Assembly (NCBI GenBank): GCA_002104895.1
Contig: MCFG01000073.1
Coordinates: forward strand, 60,001-124,000
Reading direction: 5' to 3'
Source of the DNA: Anaeromyces robustus
Lineage: Eukaryota > Neocallimastigomycota > Neocallimastigomycetes > Neocallimastigales > Neocallimastigaceae
Length of the DNA: 64,000 bases
Shown here: positions 1 to 12,836 of the stretch, one piece after another
Position numbering within the stretch: position 1 is the stretch's first letter
How the letters are laid out: each line of letters starts with the position of its first letter
The notes under the pieces: model-generated
Told to the model about the DNA's origin: nothing
The model's database searches: none
What the model saw: only the letters and a program-made list of their open reading frames with translations
Program-made: the position numbers and the translations under genes

Positions 1-1425
1 AAATGTTTTATCAATATTTTATATTTATTTTTATAAAGAATATATATTATTAATATGATAAGTGTATTATAGAATTAATAATTAAAGATAAATTATATAA
101 GTATTAAAATTATTTAATATATAAAATATTTAATATTAGAGTATATAATATTTTATATAAAATTTTGTTTTTCTAAATAATAATATAAACAAACTAAAAA
201 AATAAGAAAAAAAAATTTTTTTTAGATAAATAATTAAGTAAAAACATTACATTTATAAATATATAATTTTATTAAAAAAATAAAAAATTAAAAAATAAAA
301 TAAATAAGAAATATAAAACAGGATATATATGTATAACATTTATTTACAAATAAATGTCATACATATATATAATATATTTTTTTTAAACATATTTTTTTTT
401 TTTTTTTTTTTTTTACTTTCTCAGAAATTCTATAGGATTAATTAATTAAGAAAAAAAAAAATAGAATTAAGTCTTAATAGAATTTCATTTTAACCTTAAA
501 AGGAAGGGATGAAAAATGTTTCATTATAATAATAATAAAAAAAAAAACTATAACAAAATAGAAACAAAACGAAAAAAAAAAAAAAAATAAATAAATTAAA
601 AAAAAATATTTCTAGTTTATGGAGACATCAATGTTTCATATTCATCTTGTTTGTTTTGTTTTATCAATATTATCAAATATATTAGTAAAAAAAAAAAAAT
701 AAAAAAATAAAAATTAAATAGAAAATATAAATATTTTATGGTCAACCTTTAATACTTTATATATATACAAGTATACTTTTTTTTTTTTTTTTGATTTAAA
801 AGACTTTATTTACTTTTTCTTGTATGTATTATTATTTTTTATATTATTTTTATATTTTTTATATTATTTTTATATTTATTTATATTTATTTATATTTATT
901 TATTAATTATTTGAAAATATTAATAATTTTTTTTTTATTTATAACTATAAATATTAATTATAACTATTTTATAAAATATTTTACTTTTGAAATTTATAAT
1001 TACAATATATACTTTTATTAACAAAAAAGAATTTAATTCAGCATAATAAAATAAAAAATTATTATATTATTATTATAATTCATTTTATTATATTTATTTA
1101 TTAATTAATAATATATTAAAAATAATGTTGATTATTAATTAAAAATATTTTATTTTTAAATATATAAAATAATTCAATTAATTTAATAATTTTATATTTA
1201 TTTAAAAGAAAAATGAAATAAAAATATTATCTTATTATTACTTTTAATTATTTTAATTATTATTATTTCATTTCTTTGGTTTCTTTGTTCATTATATTTC
1301 TATGATGTTATTGAAAATATATATATATATCTATATATAATATTTATTTACTTTTTTTTTTTTTTTTTTTTTTTAATTTAAATGAATTTAAGTTAATATA
1401 GATCATATATTATAATCCCTTAAAT
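1..1425. other. AT-rich spacer, no gene seen
   Basis: Almost pure A+T with poly-T runs (around 391-414, 778-792 and 1353-1374). Any open frames are low-complexity Tyr/Phe/Ile strings. The only structured item is the near-perfect inverted repeat at 323-370, listed separately. The 3' end of the CE4 gene on the minus strand lies at 1426. Confidence 0.7.
323..370. repeat. Near-perfect 23-bp inverted repeat (hairpin)
   Basis: The arms 323-345 and 348-370 are reverse complements at 22 of 23 positions, separated by only two bases (AC). The arms contain mixed sequence (GTATAACATTTATTT) as well as TA repeats, so this is more than simple AT alternation. It lies about 1 kb beyond the 3' end of the CE4 gene. 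Its role is unknown: a transposon relic, an extruded cruciform or a transcript hairpin are all possible. Confidence 0.7.
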
Positions 1426-2589
1426 TTAAAAGTAATTGAAAATAGCAAACATAGAAACAATCATAGATAAAGTTAATGTGAAAGCTTGAACTTTAGATGA
1501 ACCACTAGTTAATAATTGTTCATTTTCACCTGGTACAACAGTTGAAGCAACAGTTACAGTAGGAGTTGTAACAACAGGAGTAGTAATAACAGCAGATGGA
1601 ATAGTAGTAGTAGAAATTAATCCTTCTTTGTTCATTTGAGCAACTTGCTTTACATTACCTTCTAAACTGTTTATGTTATGGTAAGCAGTCATACCAAGAC
1701 ATTCATCAACAGTAACAAATCTATAACCTTTTTCCTTAATAATTGGAATAACAATATCTAAGTTCTTAGTGGCAGTAAACTTTTGAATATCATGATTTAA
1801 AGCAATGAATGAATTCTTCTCTGGAGAAGCATGTTTTAATTTATCAATGTAATTTTGAGTAGCATTATTAATTTTAACATCCTTCCAATCATTTGAATCC
1901 AAATTCCAAATAATATTAGCAGTAAAACCTAAATTTTCAAGAACAACTTCATTTTGAGCATTGAATTCACCAAGTGGTGGTCTGAAGAAAGCTGGAGTAA
2001 CACCAACAACTTCGAAAAGAAGATCATTTAAAGTTTTCATTTCATAAGTTAATTGTTCATCATTTAAAATAGTAATACCACCTTCTGGATGAGTATAAGT
2101 ATGACTAGCAATAACATGTCCTTCAGCAATTTCTCTTCTAAGAAGTTCCTAAAAAAATTTTTTTTTGTTTTAAAATTATTATAAATTTTTTTTTTAAAAA
2201 AAAAATTAGAATCAATTATTATATATAAGAATATAAACAAATATTTATATATACATAATGATATTATAATAAAAATAAAATAAAATCGATTATCTAAAAG
2301 TTATTATTATTATTATTATTATTATAATTTTTTTTATTTTGCTTACTTGAGCTGTTGGGTTTTGGGCAACATCTACACAATTTTTACCATTAACAAAGAA
2401 AGTAGCCTTGACATCATGTTTCTTAAGTACGTCAAGAACTTTACCAGTGTAATCTAAACTTGGTCCATCATCAAAAGTTAGGGCAAACATACCATTTTCT
2501 ATACATCTATCGTAACTATTAATTTTAGCACTAGCTGAAGCAATAGTAGCAGCAAATAATAAAACATTCTTTATAGAAACCATTTTCAA
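1426..2589 (-). CDS. GPI-anchored polysaccharide (chitin) deacetylase, CE4, one intron
   Basis: Two exons on the minus strand: 2589-2347 (81 codons) and 2148-1426. The 198-bp intron runs from GTAAGC at 2346 to TTTTTTAG ending at 2149, in phase 0, giving 321 aa. Residues 1-21 form a signal peptide ending in ASASA. The NodB/CE4 motifs are complete: TFDDGP at 38-43 (catalytic and metal-binding Asp), the two metal His in SHTYTH (96-101), RPPLGE at 137-142, WNLDSNDW, and ALNHD. A Thr/Val-rich stretch follows, then SGSS and a hydrophobic tail ending FAIFNYF, which is a typical GPI-attachment signal. There is no CBM18. CE4 enzymes hydrolyse N-acetyl groups of chitin, or acetyl groups of xylan, in a metal-dependent reaction; wall chitin is the likelier substrate given the GPI tail. 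The closest relative in the window is the intronless gene at 44276-45211. Confidence 0.9.
2305..2335. repeat. (ATT)n microsatellite inside the CE4 intron
   Basis: An ATT tract just inside the 5' end of the intron of the CE4 gene on the minus strand. If the intron were retained it would be read as a run of Ile after AQVSKIKK, so unspliced prediction gives a false short protein. Confidence 0.8.
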
Positions 2590-2639
2590 TTGATGAATAT
2601 TCTAAAAATATAAAATATAATGAATTATTATTGTTTAAC

Positions 2640-2880
2640 TTATTTTTAATATTTAATTTTTTAGTTTAGTTTTTTAGTTTTTTAGTTTTTTGTTTTTTAG
2701 TTTTCAATTTTTAGTTTTTTTCGATTTAGTTTTTAGTTTTTTGCTTTTAGTTTTTAATTTTTTAGTTTTTTTTTTGTTTTTAGTTTTTTTAGTTTTTTAG
2801 TTTTTTAGTTTTTAGTTTTTTGTTTTTTGTTTTTTGTTTTTATTTTTTGTTTTTATTTTTTTAGTTTTTTGCTTTTCGTT
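2640..2880. repeat. Degenerate TTTTTAG tandem repeat
   Basis: Repeated TTTTTAG / TTTTTTAG units with slippage variants, immediately upstream of the minus-strand CE4 gene, in its promoter region. The reverse strand reads as CTAAAAA repeats, which resemble an A-rich leader. No function can be assigned. Confidence 0.75.
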
Positions 2881-4500
2881 TTTTAGTTTATTTTTATTTT
2901 ATTTTATTATTTTATTTCTATTTTATTTTCTATTTTATTTTATATTTTATTTTATTTTATTTTATTTTATTTTATTTTATTTTTTTATTTTTATTTTTTT
3001 ATCTTTTTTTATATTTATTAATTTTTATTTTTTTTTATTTTTTTTTATTTTTTTTTTATATTTTTTATTTTTATTTTTTTTTCTTCTTTTGAGACTACAT
3101 TAAGTGTTTTTAAAACGACATAATTATTTTATTTTATATTATAAGAATTTTTTTTTTTTGTTTATATATAGAAAAATACTTTAATATCTGTTCATTTAAT
3201 TTAAAATTGTACTCAAAATATATAATATGAGTAATTGTCAATTATAAACTTTATTATATAGTAAAACATTAAAAAATTAATAAAATAAATGAAAACAAAA
3301 AAGGTTTTGTGATACAAAAAAACTTTTTTTTTTGTATTACTATTAGAATTAAATTTTTTATATATAATTTTAATATATTGTAATAAATGTTCTTAAATTA
3401 AAATATTTTTCTATAATAAAGTAGTTTATCTTGTGGTAGAGTAAAATAAAGTAAATGAATAAATAAATATTAAAAAATAAATAAATGATAAATAAATTAA
3501 TAATTAAAATAAATAAATATTTAATTAATATGTAAATAATTTTTTAATTAATAATTTTAATCATTTCTAATTAAAGGACCTTTTAACCTATCAATAAACG
3601 ATGAAATAATTTTATAAAGAATGATGTAACAATTATTAGAACACTATATTTTAACATGATACCTAAAATTAATTTTTTATTCTACTTAAATTAATAATTA
3701 TTATTAGTATATAATAAAAAATAAGATATTTATTTATTAAATAATTATTTAGTTCAAAGTTTTATTATTATATATATTGTATAATAAATAATAATAATTA
3801 TAATTATAATAATAATTATATTATTATTATTATTTAATAAATACTATTTATTTAATTTTTATTTAATTTTATAGTTAAATATTTTAAATATTTTTTAATA
3901 TTTAATTATTATTAATTTATTAGATTATATATATTATTGTTATAATAATAATTAATTATAAATAAAATAATTAATTAATTAATAGATAAATAGATAAAAA
4001 TAAAAATTTTAATTAAAACATATACAGTTGTTTTATTTTTATAATATTGATGATATAATATTCGTTTATTATTTTTCAATAAGTAGCTACACATCTTTAC
4101 TTATATATATATTTTTACAATATGTATATAATAAGTGCAATAACAATAACTATTATTAAACAACCACTTTTTTTTCAATAATAAAAATATTACTTTTAGT
4201 TCTTTTAGCTTAAAACTAAATAAGTTAACACTTGAATTAATTAATAAAAAATAAATTTGAATTAGTATTTTTTAAAGTATTAATTTAATATTAATTTAAT
4301 AATTATAAAATTTAATAATCATTACATTTTTTTGAGTACAATTTATTCAATAACTAATAATATTATTTATTAATTATATTATTATTTATTAATTATTATT
4401 TTCTAATATTTATTATTAAATATTATTAAATATTATTATTGTAAAAAATTAGTATACTAATATTTTTACAATAATTAATTAATACATAAATAAAAGATAT

Positions 4501-4502
<2 letters not shown>

Positions 4503-4532
<30 letters not shown>

Positions 4533-4581
4533 TTTAATTATAATTAATTATAATAATAATAATATTTTAATTATAATTATT

Positions 4582-4644
<63 letters not shown>
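4503..4644. repeat. (AAT)n microsatellite
   Basis: Mostly uninterrupted AAT triplets, broken by ATTTAATTATAATTA segments in the first half. It is not in an open gene. Confidence 0.85.
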
Positions 4645-4645
<1 letters not shown>

Positions 4646-5289
4646 TTTTCTATTGTTAAGCCCATATTTTATAACTATTTAAGAAAGAAAGAAAAAAATA
4701 CAAGTACAAATTATTACATCATAATAACTTTTAAAGAAAATAACTTTTAATATAATTTGAGAAAAATTTTGAATATATATTATAATATACTTTAACTATT
4801 TATTTAATAAATACAATATATTATAATCAATTGTAAATATATAATTAAATATAATTTTGTACATTTTTGTATATTAAAAATTATATGAATCAAAAAAAAA
4901 AAAAAAAAAACCCTTTTATTCAAAATAAATAAATAAAAAAAAATTTAATAGTTCCTGTTTTCTTTTCTTTTTTTTTTTTTTTCATATGAAAATTAATTGT
5001 ATTTTAATTTATTAAATAAATATACATCCATTTCCAAAAAAAAAAAATGTACATTTAAATATTAATGCGTAAGAAGATGTAAAAAATAAAAATGATATTA
5101 TAAAGTTTTAATATTTGTAATTTTATTGTGAAGTATGTAAGTAAAGTCGACATAATAATAGACCAATTTTCGATGTTTCAATACTTCAATAAATTATTAT
5201 TACTTTTCATATATTATTAAATATATTTACAAGTTAAGTATATAATATTAAATAATTATTTATAATTATTAATTATAATATAATTATTA

Positions 5290-5352
5290 ATTATTATTAT
5301 TATTATTACTATTATTATTATTATTACTATTATTATTATTATTATTATTACA
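5290..5352. repeat. (ATT)n microsatellite
   Basis: ATT triplets with periodic ACT interruptions (ATTACTATT). It is not in a gene. Confidence 0.8.
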
Positions 5353-8013
5353 ATAGTTATTATAATTGCTATAATTACTATAAAGCTTGTAAAAATTCTT
5401 TTTTATATTAAAATGAATGATATTTAGGAGAAAAATATATATTACTTAATTATTATATATTATTATATTTTTTTCATTTAAATAAATAAGTTATAATAAA
5501 ATAAAAAATAAATAAAAAAATGATCATTAGGATTTGTTTGTTTGCTTTTGTTATTTTCAATATTTCTAAATTTGGAAAATTATACATTAGGATAATAAAG
5601 TTTATTTTTTTTTATTTAACCTAATTTTAATCATTTTCTAAAAAAAAAATTAAAGAATAACTAGAAACATATTTTAATTAAGGATAAGATAATATATGTC
5701 TTTTTTTATTCATATCCTAATAAAAAAAATACCAAATTAAATAATCTAACTTGGGTTTAAAAACCAAATTAATGAAACAACATATTAACTAAATATATCT
5801 AGGTATTCATATACCATATAAACAATAGTATAAATTTTTTAATAATGTTATTATTTTTTTTGGAATAATAAGAATTCTAAAAAAACTCCAACGAATATCC
5901 AATAATATTCATTTTAATATGTTTTTTCCCAATTCTTTTCAATATATTTTTATCATTATTGATATATAAAATAGTTAATCTATATATTATCTTTTATTAT
6001 CTTGATGAAGTTTCTCATTATTTATCTTACAAAAAAAAAAAAAAAACATTTACTTTTCATAAATTTATTGTATTCTATATGTCACAAATAGTATAATATT
6101 TTTTTTTTTTTTTGTTTTTTTTGAAAAATTGGTATTTTTTTAAACTCTTTTTAAAGAAAATTTATTATTTTTTAAACTTAAACTTAATTATTAATTATAT
6201 TTAATTTTAATTTATTTTTTTTTTCAATTTTATTTTTTTTAGAAACATTTTTTAGTTTTAAAATAATAAAAAAAAAAAAAAAAAAAAAAGAAATTTATTC
6301 AAAGTTATAATCACAAATATTTTTAAATTTATATAAACTCATGTGAATTGTGGTACAACATATTATTTACAATTTGTACTTTTTTTTACCTCATTTAACA
6401 AGTATAAAAAACTTCTTGTACTACTATTATTTCTTTATAATCATGTCTTATTTTTTTAATTGAATAAGATATATAATTTAATTCAGACATTAATTTATGA
6501 AAAGGTTATTAATTAATTAAAGAAAATATATTTATAATAAATCAAAATCGAAAAAAAAATTATACTATTTTGATAAAAAGAAAAAAACGAAATTAAAAAA
6601 AGTATATGTTTATTTTTGTTATTAATATATTAAAAAAGTCTTTTTTCCCTATTATGTTATTTATATATAAAATAATAATATGAAATTAAATTTATATAAT
6701 TATAGATATACATTTATTATTATTATGAAATTTTATAATAATAAATTGATTTATATTACAAATACAATACACTGATAATTATTCCTATATCAATTATATA
6801 TTATATATTGTTTTTTCATTATTATACGTTTTATTTTTTTATATATTGAATAAAATTTGATGAATAGCAATATTTAATTACAATTATTATCATTTATATT
6901 TAATAATAATTAAATATTTTAAATTTTAAATCGTCCTGTAAATAATTATTTATACAAAATGATATATTTGGTTTAGGAATGTTATGGAGAACATGAATAT
7001 TTTCATAATTATAAAGAAAATTCAAAAAAATATAAAATATATTAAAATAAAAAATTTTTTATTATTATTAATATATATAAATATATTATTAGTATAAAAT
7101 AAATTAACATAAATTTATATAAAAAATTTTTTTTATAAAAATTAAATTTATATTAAAAATTTAATAAAAATGAATTGGTAACAGGATAAAAAATAAAATA
7201 AAGTTAATTAAGGCAAAAAATTCCTTTTTTATATTAAATAAAACAAATATATTTTACTGCATGTTTTATGGACAGATTATGGAAAATAGAACAAACTAAA
7301 ACAAAAATAAAAAAAAAAGTATATAATGAACTATATAAAAATAAAATATAATAAAATTAAATAAAAATAAATACTTATAGTAAAGTGAATATGTAATGAA
7401 TTATATATATGAAAATAAAATAATATAAACTAAAATTGCAATAAAATATAATTAAATAAAGTAAAAATAAAAAAATGTGTTTATATATATTGTATTTATG
7501 GAATTTGTAAAAAAAAAAAAAAAAAGACAATACAAATACAATACATTAATTTTTTTTATATAAAATTTGTAAAATAAAAAAATTTGTAATATTAAAAATT
7601 TAAACTTTATATTATATTAATTATATTAATCTTAAAGTTAGAAAAATAATTTTTATAGTTATATATATAATCTATTTAAAAAAAGCTTTATGTTGACATT
7701 AATGCTTTGTTAAATATAATACTTTAATAATAAGAATTTCTTTTATATTAAAATATTAAAAAAAAAAGAAAAGACTTTCCATTTGAAATTTTATTAAAGT
7801 ATTATTACTAATATAAAGAAACAGTAATATTTAAGCTTTTAATTGTTAATTTTTATTATAAAAAATCTTCATTAAAGAATTTTTAATTACAATAAATTGT
7901 AATATAAAGGTTATTTTACATAACTGTAAAATAATTTAGGCTTTACATTTTTTTTTTTTTTTTTTTGATATAAAATTTATAAATAATCTTTTTTTATTTG
8001 TATAAAAATTATA

Positions 8014-8211
<198 letters not shown>

Positions 8212-9414
8212 TAATAAAGTAAGTAAATATTATATAATTAAATAAATACTATATAATTAATTAATTAATTATTAATAAATAATTAATAAATAAAAAAGGC
8301 TTTCAATTAATTTTTTTTTTTTTTTTTAAAAAAAAAATGACTTATCCATTTATATCAAAATTAATACATAAAGAAAATTTTTTCTTCGTTTCTATTAATT
8401 TTTTTTTATTATATTATAATGTATTATTATATATTTAAATATATATATTAGTGTATATGTATACTTTCAAAGTAAAAATGGAAAATGATTTGACATCTAT
8501 TATATCAATAGTTAATGTATTTTATTAAATAATATAATATATTATAATATATTATATTATATTTAAAAGATATTAAATAAATAAATAATATATAAAAATA
8601 TATAAATATAAAATGTATAAATATAATATAGTGTCATAATAATATATTGTTTATTTATTCATTTAATATAGTTTTTTTTTATTGTGCAATACATTTATTT
8701 CTTGATCAGATTTATTTATTTATTTATTTTATTTTTATATATTTACATTACTATTTATGTTTTAAAAATTTATTTATATATTTATATTTTTATTCATTTA
8801 ATTAATTTCTTAATTCAATAATTAAATTAATTAATTAAACATTTATAGAATTGCATAGTAAAAAATTAAATTCTATTTAAAACAATGAAATTTCTTTTTT
8901 TTTTTTTTTTTTTTTTTAACTCGTAGATTCCTTCTTTTTTTTTATTTTACTTATTCTATTTATTATCAGATATAATTTAAAAAAATATAAAATTTTTTAA
9001 AATTTAATTTTCTAAGTAAATAATAAAAAAGAAAAAAAGGAAAAACATATATTATATATAAAAATATTACCATATTTTAGATAAAATAAATAAATAAAGG
9101 AAAATAGATATTTGAATTGAAATAAGTAAAATTAATTTTAATAATTATCAATTTATCAAATTATCAGTAAATTTAAATTTTTTGATAAAAGTAATTTTCA
9201 TTTTAAATTCAATAAATAATATACTATTAATAATTAGTAATAAATAATTATAATAATTTAAATCAAAATTATATATATGTGAAATAATTAATTTATTAAC
9301 TAAATTAATTTTTTACTTTTTTTTATTCTATTTAATATAAATAACAAATAAAAAAAAAAAAAAGAAAAAGAAATTATTATTTTTATAGATTTTAATCAAA
9401 AAAAAAAAAAAAAA

Positions 9415-11019
9415 ATGAAATATATTAAGGGCTTTTTAATAGCTTTATTAGCTAGTACTGTTACTGCTAAATGTGGTCCTGAATATGGTTCATGTCCATC
9501 AGGTCAGTGCTGTTCTAAATATGGTTATTGTGGTACAAGTGAGAAACATTGTGGTACAGGTTGTCAATCTTCTTATGGTAAATGTGATACTTCTGATTCT
9601 ATTTCTACCAATGGACGTTGTGGTAGTAGTGATGGTATTTGCCCAGATGGTCAATGCTGTTCTAAATATGGTTATTGTGGTAATACAAGTGCTCACTGTG
9701 ATAAAGGATGTCAATCTGCTTTTGGCAAATGTAATACTAATACTACTTCTACAAAAAAGTCTTCTACTAAAAAGTCTTCTACAAAAAAGTCTTCTACTAA
9801 AAAGTCTTCTACAAAAAAATCTTCTACTAAAAAGTCTTCTACAAAATCTACGACTTCCACAAAAAAGTCTTCTACAAAAAAGTCTTCCACAAAAACTACT
9901 ACTTCAACCACTAAAAAAACCACAACTACAAAAACAGAATCTACTTCTCTTCCAACTTCTACTAATGGTAAATGTGGTCCAGAAGATGGTCATTGTCCAT
10001 CTGGTTTATGTTGTAGTAAATATAATTATTGTGGTACTAGTGAAAAGTATTGTGATGTAGGTTGTCAACCTTTATATGGTATATGTAATGATAATAGTAC
10101 TACTACTCATACTACTAAAAAAACTACTACTACTACTACATCTTCTTCTACCACTAAAAAAACCACAACTACTACTACTACTACTACAAAAACAAAAACT
10201 AATTCTCTTCCAACTTCTACTAATGGTAGATGTGGACCAGAATATGGTATTTGTCCAAATCATCAATGTTGTTCTAAATATAATTATTGTGGTAGTAGTG
10301 AGGAATATTGTGAAGAATCTAGTGGATGTCAAAGTGAATTTGGACGTTGTGGAGAATATATTTCCACTTCAAAATTTAAATTTTATTATCAATGTAAAGA
10401 TTCAAAACATTGGGCTCTTACTTTCGATGATGGACCATATCTTTATGATTTAGATTTACTTGATTTCCTTAAAGAAAAGGGAGTTAAAGCCACTTTCTTT
10501 ATTAATGGTGATAATAATATGAATATTAAAACTGAAAAGGGAAAAGAAATTGTTCAAAGAATGTATAATGAAGGTCATATTATTGGTTCTCATACATGGA
10601 AACATGTTCATTTACCTGAAACTAATAAAGATAAAATTATTGAAGAAATGACTAAATTAGAAGATGTTCTTATGGAATATATTGGTAAAAAACCAGCTTT
10701 CATGCGTCCACCTTATGGTGAAGGTGATGATAGTGAAGAAATTGCAGAAATTTTAGAAGAACTTGGTTATACTGGAGGATGTATGTGGAATGTTGATACT
10801 CTTGATTGGGATAAAGTAGGTGATGCTGATTATGCTCTTAGTGTATTTAAAAAGAGATTAGGTAAACCTATTTTATCTTTAAATCATAGTTATTATAAAG
10901 GTATTACAAAAGAAATTTTATTAAATATAACTGAAAAAGAAATTGATTTTATGTTAGAAAATGGTTATACTCCAGTTACTATGGATGTTTGTCTTGGTCT
11001 TGAACCATATCAAAATTAG
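9415..11019 (+). CDS. Secreted chitin deacetylase with four CBM18 domains (CBM18x2-linker-CBM18-linker-CBM18-CE4)
   Basis: 534 aa, no intron. Signal peptide at residues 1-18 (VTA|KCG). Four hevein-like CBM18 modules, each with eight Cys and the CCSKYxYCG core, lie at about 19-57, 68-106, 186-224 and 272-312. Linkers are Ser/Thr/Lys-rich: SSTKK repeats at about 112-160, then Thr tracts at about 228-265. The C-terminal CE4 domain (about 325-534) has TFDDGP (336-341), SHTWKH (392-397), RPPYGEG (431-437), WNVDTLDW (458-465) and SLNHSY (488-493), so the metal site and catalytic residues look intact. CBM18 binds chitin, so the enzyme probably deacetylates chitin in the fungal wall. The start ATG follows an A-rich leader at 9398-9414. 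It ends in TMDVCLGLEPYQN, an ending shared with the other two CBM18-CE4 genes in the window. Confidence 0.93.
   Translation: MKYIKGFLIALLASTVTAKCGPEYGSCPSGQCCSKYGYCGTSEKHCGTGCQSSYGKCDTSDSISTNGRCGSSDGICPDGQCCSKYGYCGNTSAHCDKGCQSAFGKCNTNTTSTKKSSTKKSSTKKSSTKKSSTKKSSTKKSSTKSTTSTKKSSTKKSSTKTTTSTTKKTTTTKTESTSLPTSTNGKCGPEDGHCPSGLCCSKYNYCGTSEKYCDVGCQPLYGICNDNSTTTHTTKKTTTTTTSSSTTKKTTTTTTTTTKTKTNSLPTSTNGRCGPEYGICPNHQCCSKYNYCGSSEEYCEESSGCQSEFGRCGEYISTSKFKFYYQCKDSKHWALTFDDGPYLYDLDLLDFLKEKGVKATFFINGDNNMNIKTEKGKEIVQRMYNEGHIIGSHTWKHVHLPETNKDKIIEEMTKLEDVLMEYIGKKPAFMRPPYGEGDDSEEIAEILEELGYTGGCMWNVDTLDWDKVGDADYALSVFKKRLGKPILSLNHSYYKGITKEILLNITEKEIDFMLENGYTPVTMDVCLGLEPYQN
9751..9840 (+). repeat. 30-bp coding minisatellite for the SSTKK linker
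   Basis: Three consecutive 30-bp units, each encoding two TKKSS pentapeptides. ACA and ACT Thr codons alternate, so the DNA period is 30 bp while the protein period is five residues. The third unit has one base change. Shorter related SSTKK copies continue to about 9895. Confidence 0.85.
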
Positions 11020-11069
11020 GATTTTTCTTTTTTATTTTATTTTTTATTTTTATTTTTAATTCTTAAATA

Positions 11070-11340
11070 AAAGTAATAACAACAACAACAATAACAACAA
11101 TAATAATAATAATAATATAAAATATGAATAATAATGAAATAATTATATAATAAATAATTATATTATTATTTTATTATAAAACAATATTAATATTATTATT
11201 TATTTTTTAACAACAACAATGACAACAACAACAACAACAACAATAATAATAATAATGATAATGATAACAATAATAATAGAAATCATAATTAACATAATAG
11301 AAATTATAATAAACATAATAGAAATCGTAATAAAAAAATT
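11070..11340. repeat. AAC/AAT trinucleotide-rich region
   Basis: Clusters of AAC and AAT triplets, with the related unit AATAGAAAT[C/T]ATAAT[T/A]AACAT repeated three times near 11274-11330. It could be the decayed remains of an Asn-rich coding tract, but no open frame survives. Confidence 0.5.
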
Positions 11341-12398
11341 AAAATAGAAAACAAACATAATATTGTTTTTTTTCTTAATGGAAAAAAAAAAAGATTAAAA
11401 AAAATAGAAAATTATTATTATCATTATTATTACTTATTTAATTGGTTTTAAAAGTTTTATTTTATGCAATTATTATTATTACTTTTATTTAATGTTATTA
11501 TAATTAAAAAAAAAACGAGAGAGAAAACTTAATAGCAAACAAATACACCTATCCTATTAAAATTATAATTATTTTATATTATAATACTCATTTTATATAT
11601 TAAACAAAATAACAATATATGTTTTAATTCTATCAATTATCAATATTATCAATATTAAGTTATTATCAATATCAAGTTTTTATATATAATATATATATTT
11701 TTTTTATTTAAAAAAAAAATATTTAATAATATTAAATTCAATAAATAATATAATTATTATATAATACATTTATATATTTTGAACAAAGATGATTTATTAA
11801 TAATATTTAAAATATATAAATAATACTGTTATTTTAAAATAATATATATTATAATAATTACATTTATAATATGACAAATATATACATATGTATATGTTTT
11901 TATATAAAATATGTTAAACCTTTTTTATATTTATTTATATTTAATTAAATATAATTAAATAAATAAATAAAATATAAAAAATCTTTTAGTATTTTTTTTG
12001 TAGTTATTTTAGATATTAAAAAAATAAATAAAATTATATTAATAAAATAATAATAAAAATAATTTTTTTATGGTGGTTTTATTATTTATTATTATTATTA
12101 TTTTAATTATTATTATTATCATTGAGAAATGAATATGTAATAATATATATTATAATGTACGAATTATGTACTATAAAAAAATGTATATTATATATTATAT
12201 AATATAATCATATCCATATAATAATTAATTATCCATTATTTAATATTCAATATATATAAAATATAAAATATAATTATAAAAATTAAATAAAATATAAAAA
12301 TTTTTTTAAATATTATAAAAAAAAAAAAAATTTTTTTTTTGGTACTTTTATATATATTTTTTATTGTTCCCATTGTATGTATATATGAAGGATAATAT

Positions 12399-12438
12399 AT
12401 TGTAATTGAATATTGTAATTGAATATTGTAATTGAATA
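12399..12438. repeat. 13-bp tandem repeat ATTGTAATTGAAT
   Basis: Three near-identical copies in a row, ending with the variant ATTGTAATATGTAATTGATTG. It is intergenic. Confidence 0.75.
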
Positions 12439-12683
12439 TTGTAATATGTAATTGATTGTAATATTTTTTTTTTTTATGGAAAAATTAAAAGATTTAATGT
12501 ACTTTATGCACAAGAAAAAAAAAAGTTTTTGTTTCTATTTTTATATGGAAAAACTATTTTTTATTATTTTATAATTATTTTATTTTGAATATTATTTATT
12601 TATTTATATTTTTTTTTTACCTTTATATACATATACATCAATCAAAGTAAACAAAAAAACAACAGTTTTATCAAATAAGTGGA

Positions 12684-12687
12684 TTAA

Positions 12688-12774
<87 letters not shown>

Positions 12775-12836
12775 ATATATATATAAATAAATAAATGGAT
12801 AAATAAATAAATAAATAAATAAATGGATTAATAAAT
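12684..12836. repeat. (AAAT)n array
   Basis: A tetranucleotide array with GGAT and TATAT interruptions, in an intergenic spacer. Confidence 0.9.

Noticed and set aside
9473-10453. Overlapping open frames in other phases of the CBM18-CE4 gene at 9415
   Set aside because: Shadows caused by the repetitive Cys/Gly/Thr codons; they lack domains, and the main frame is clearly the gene.
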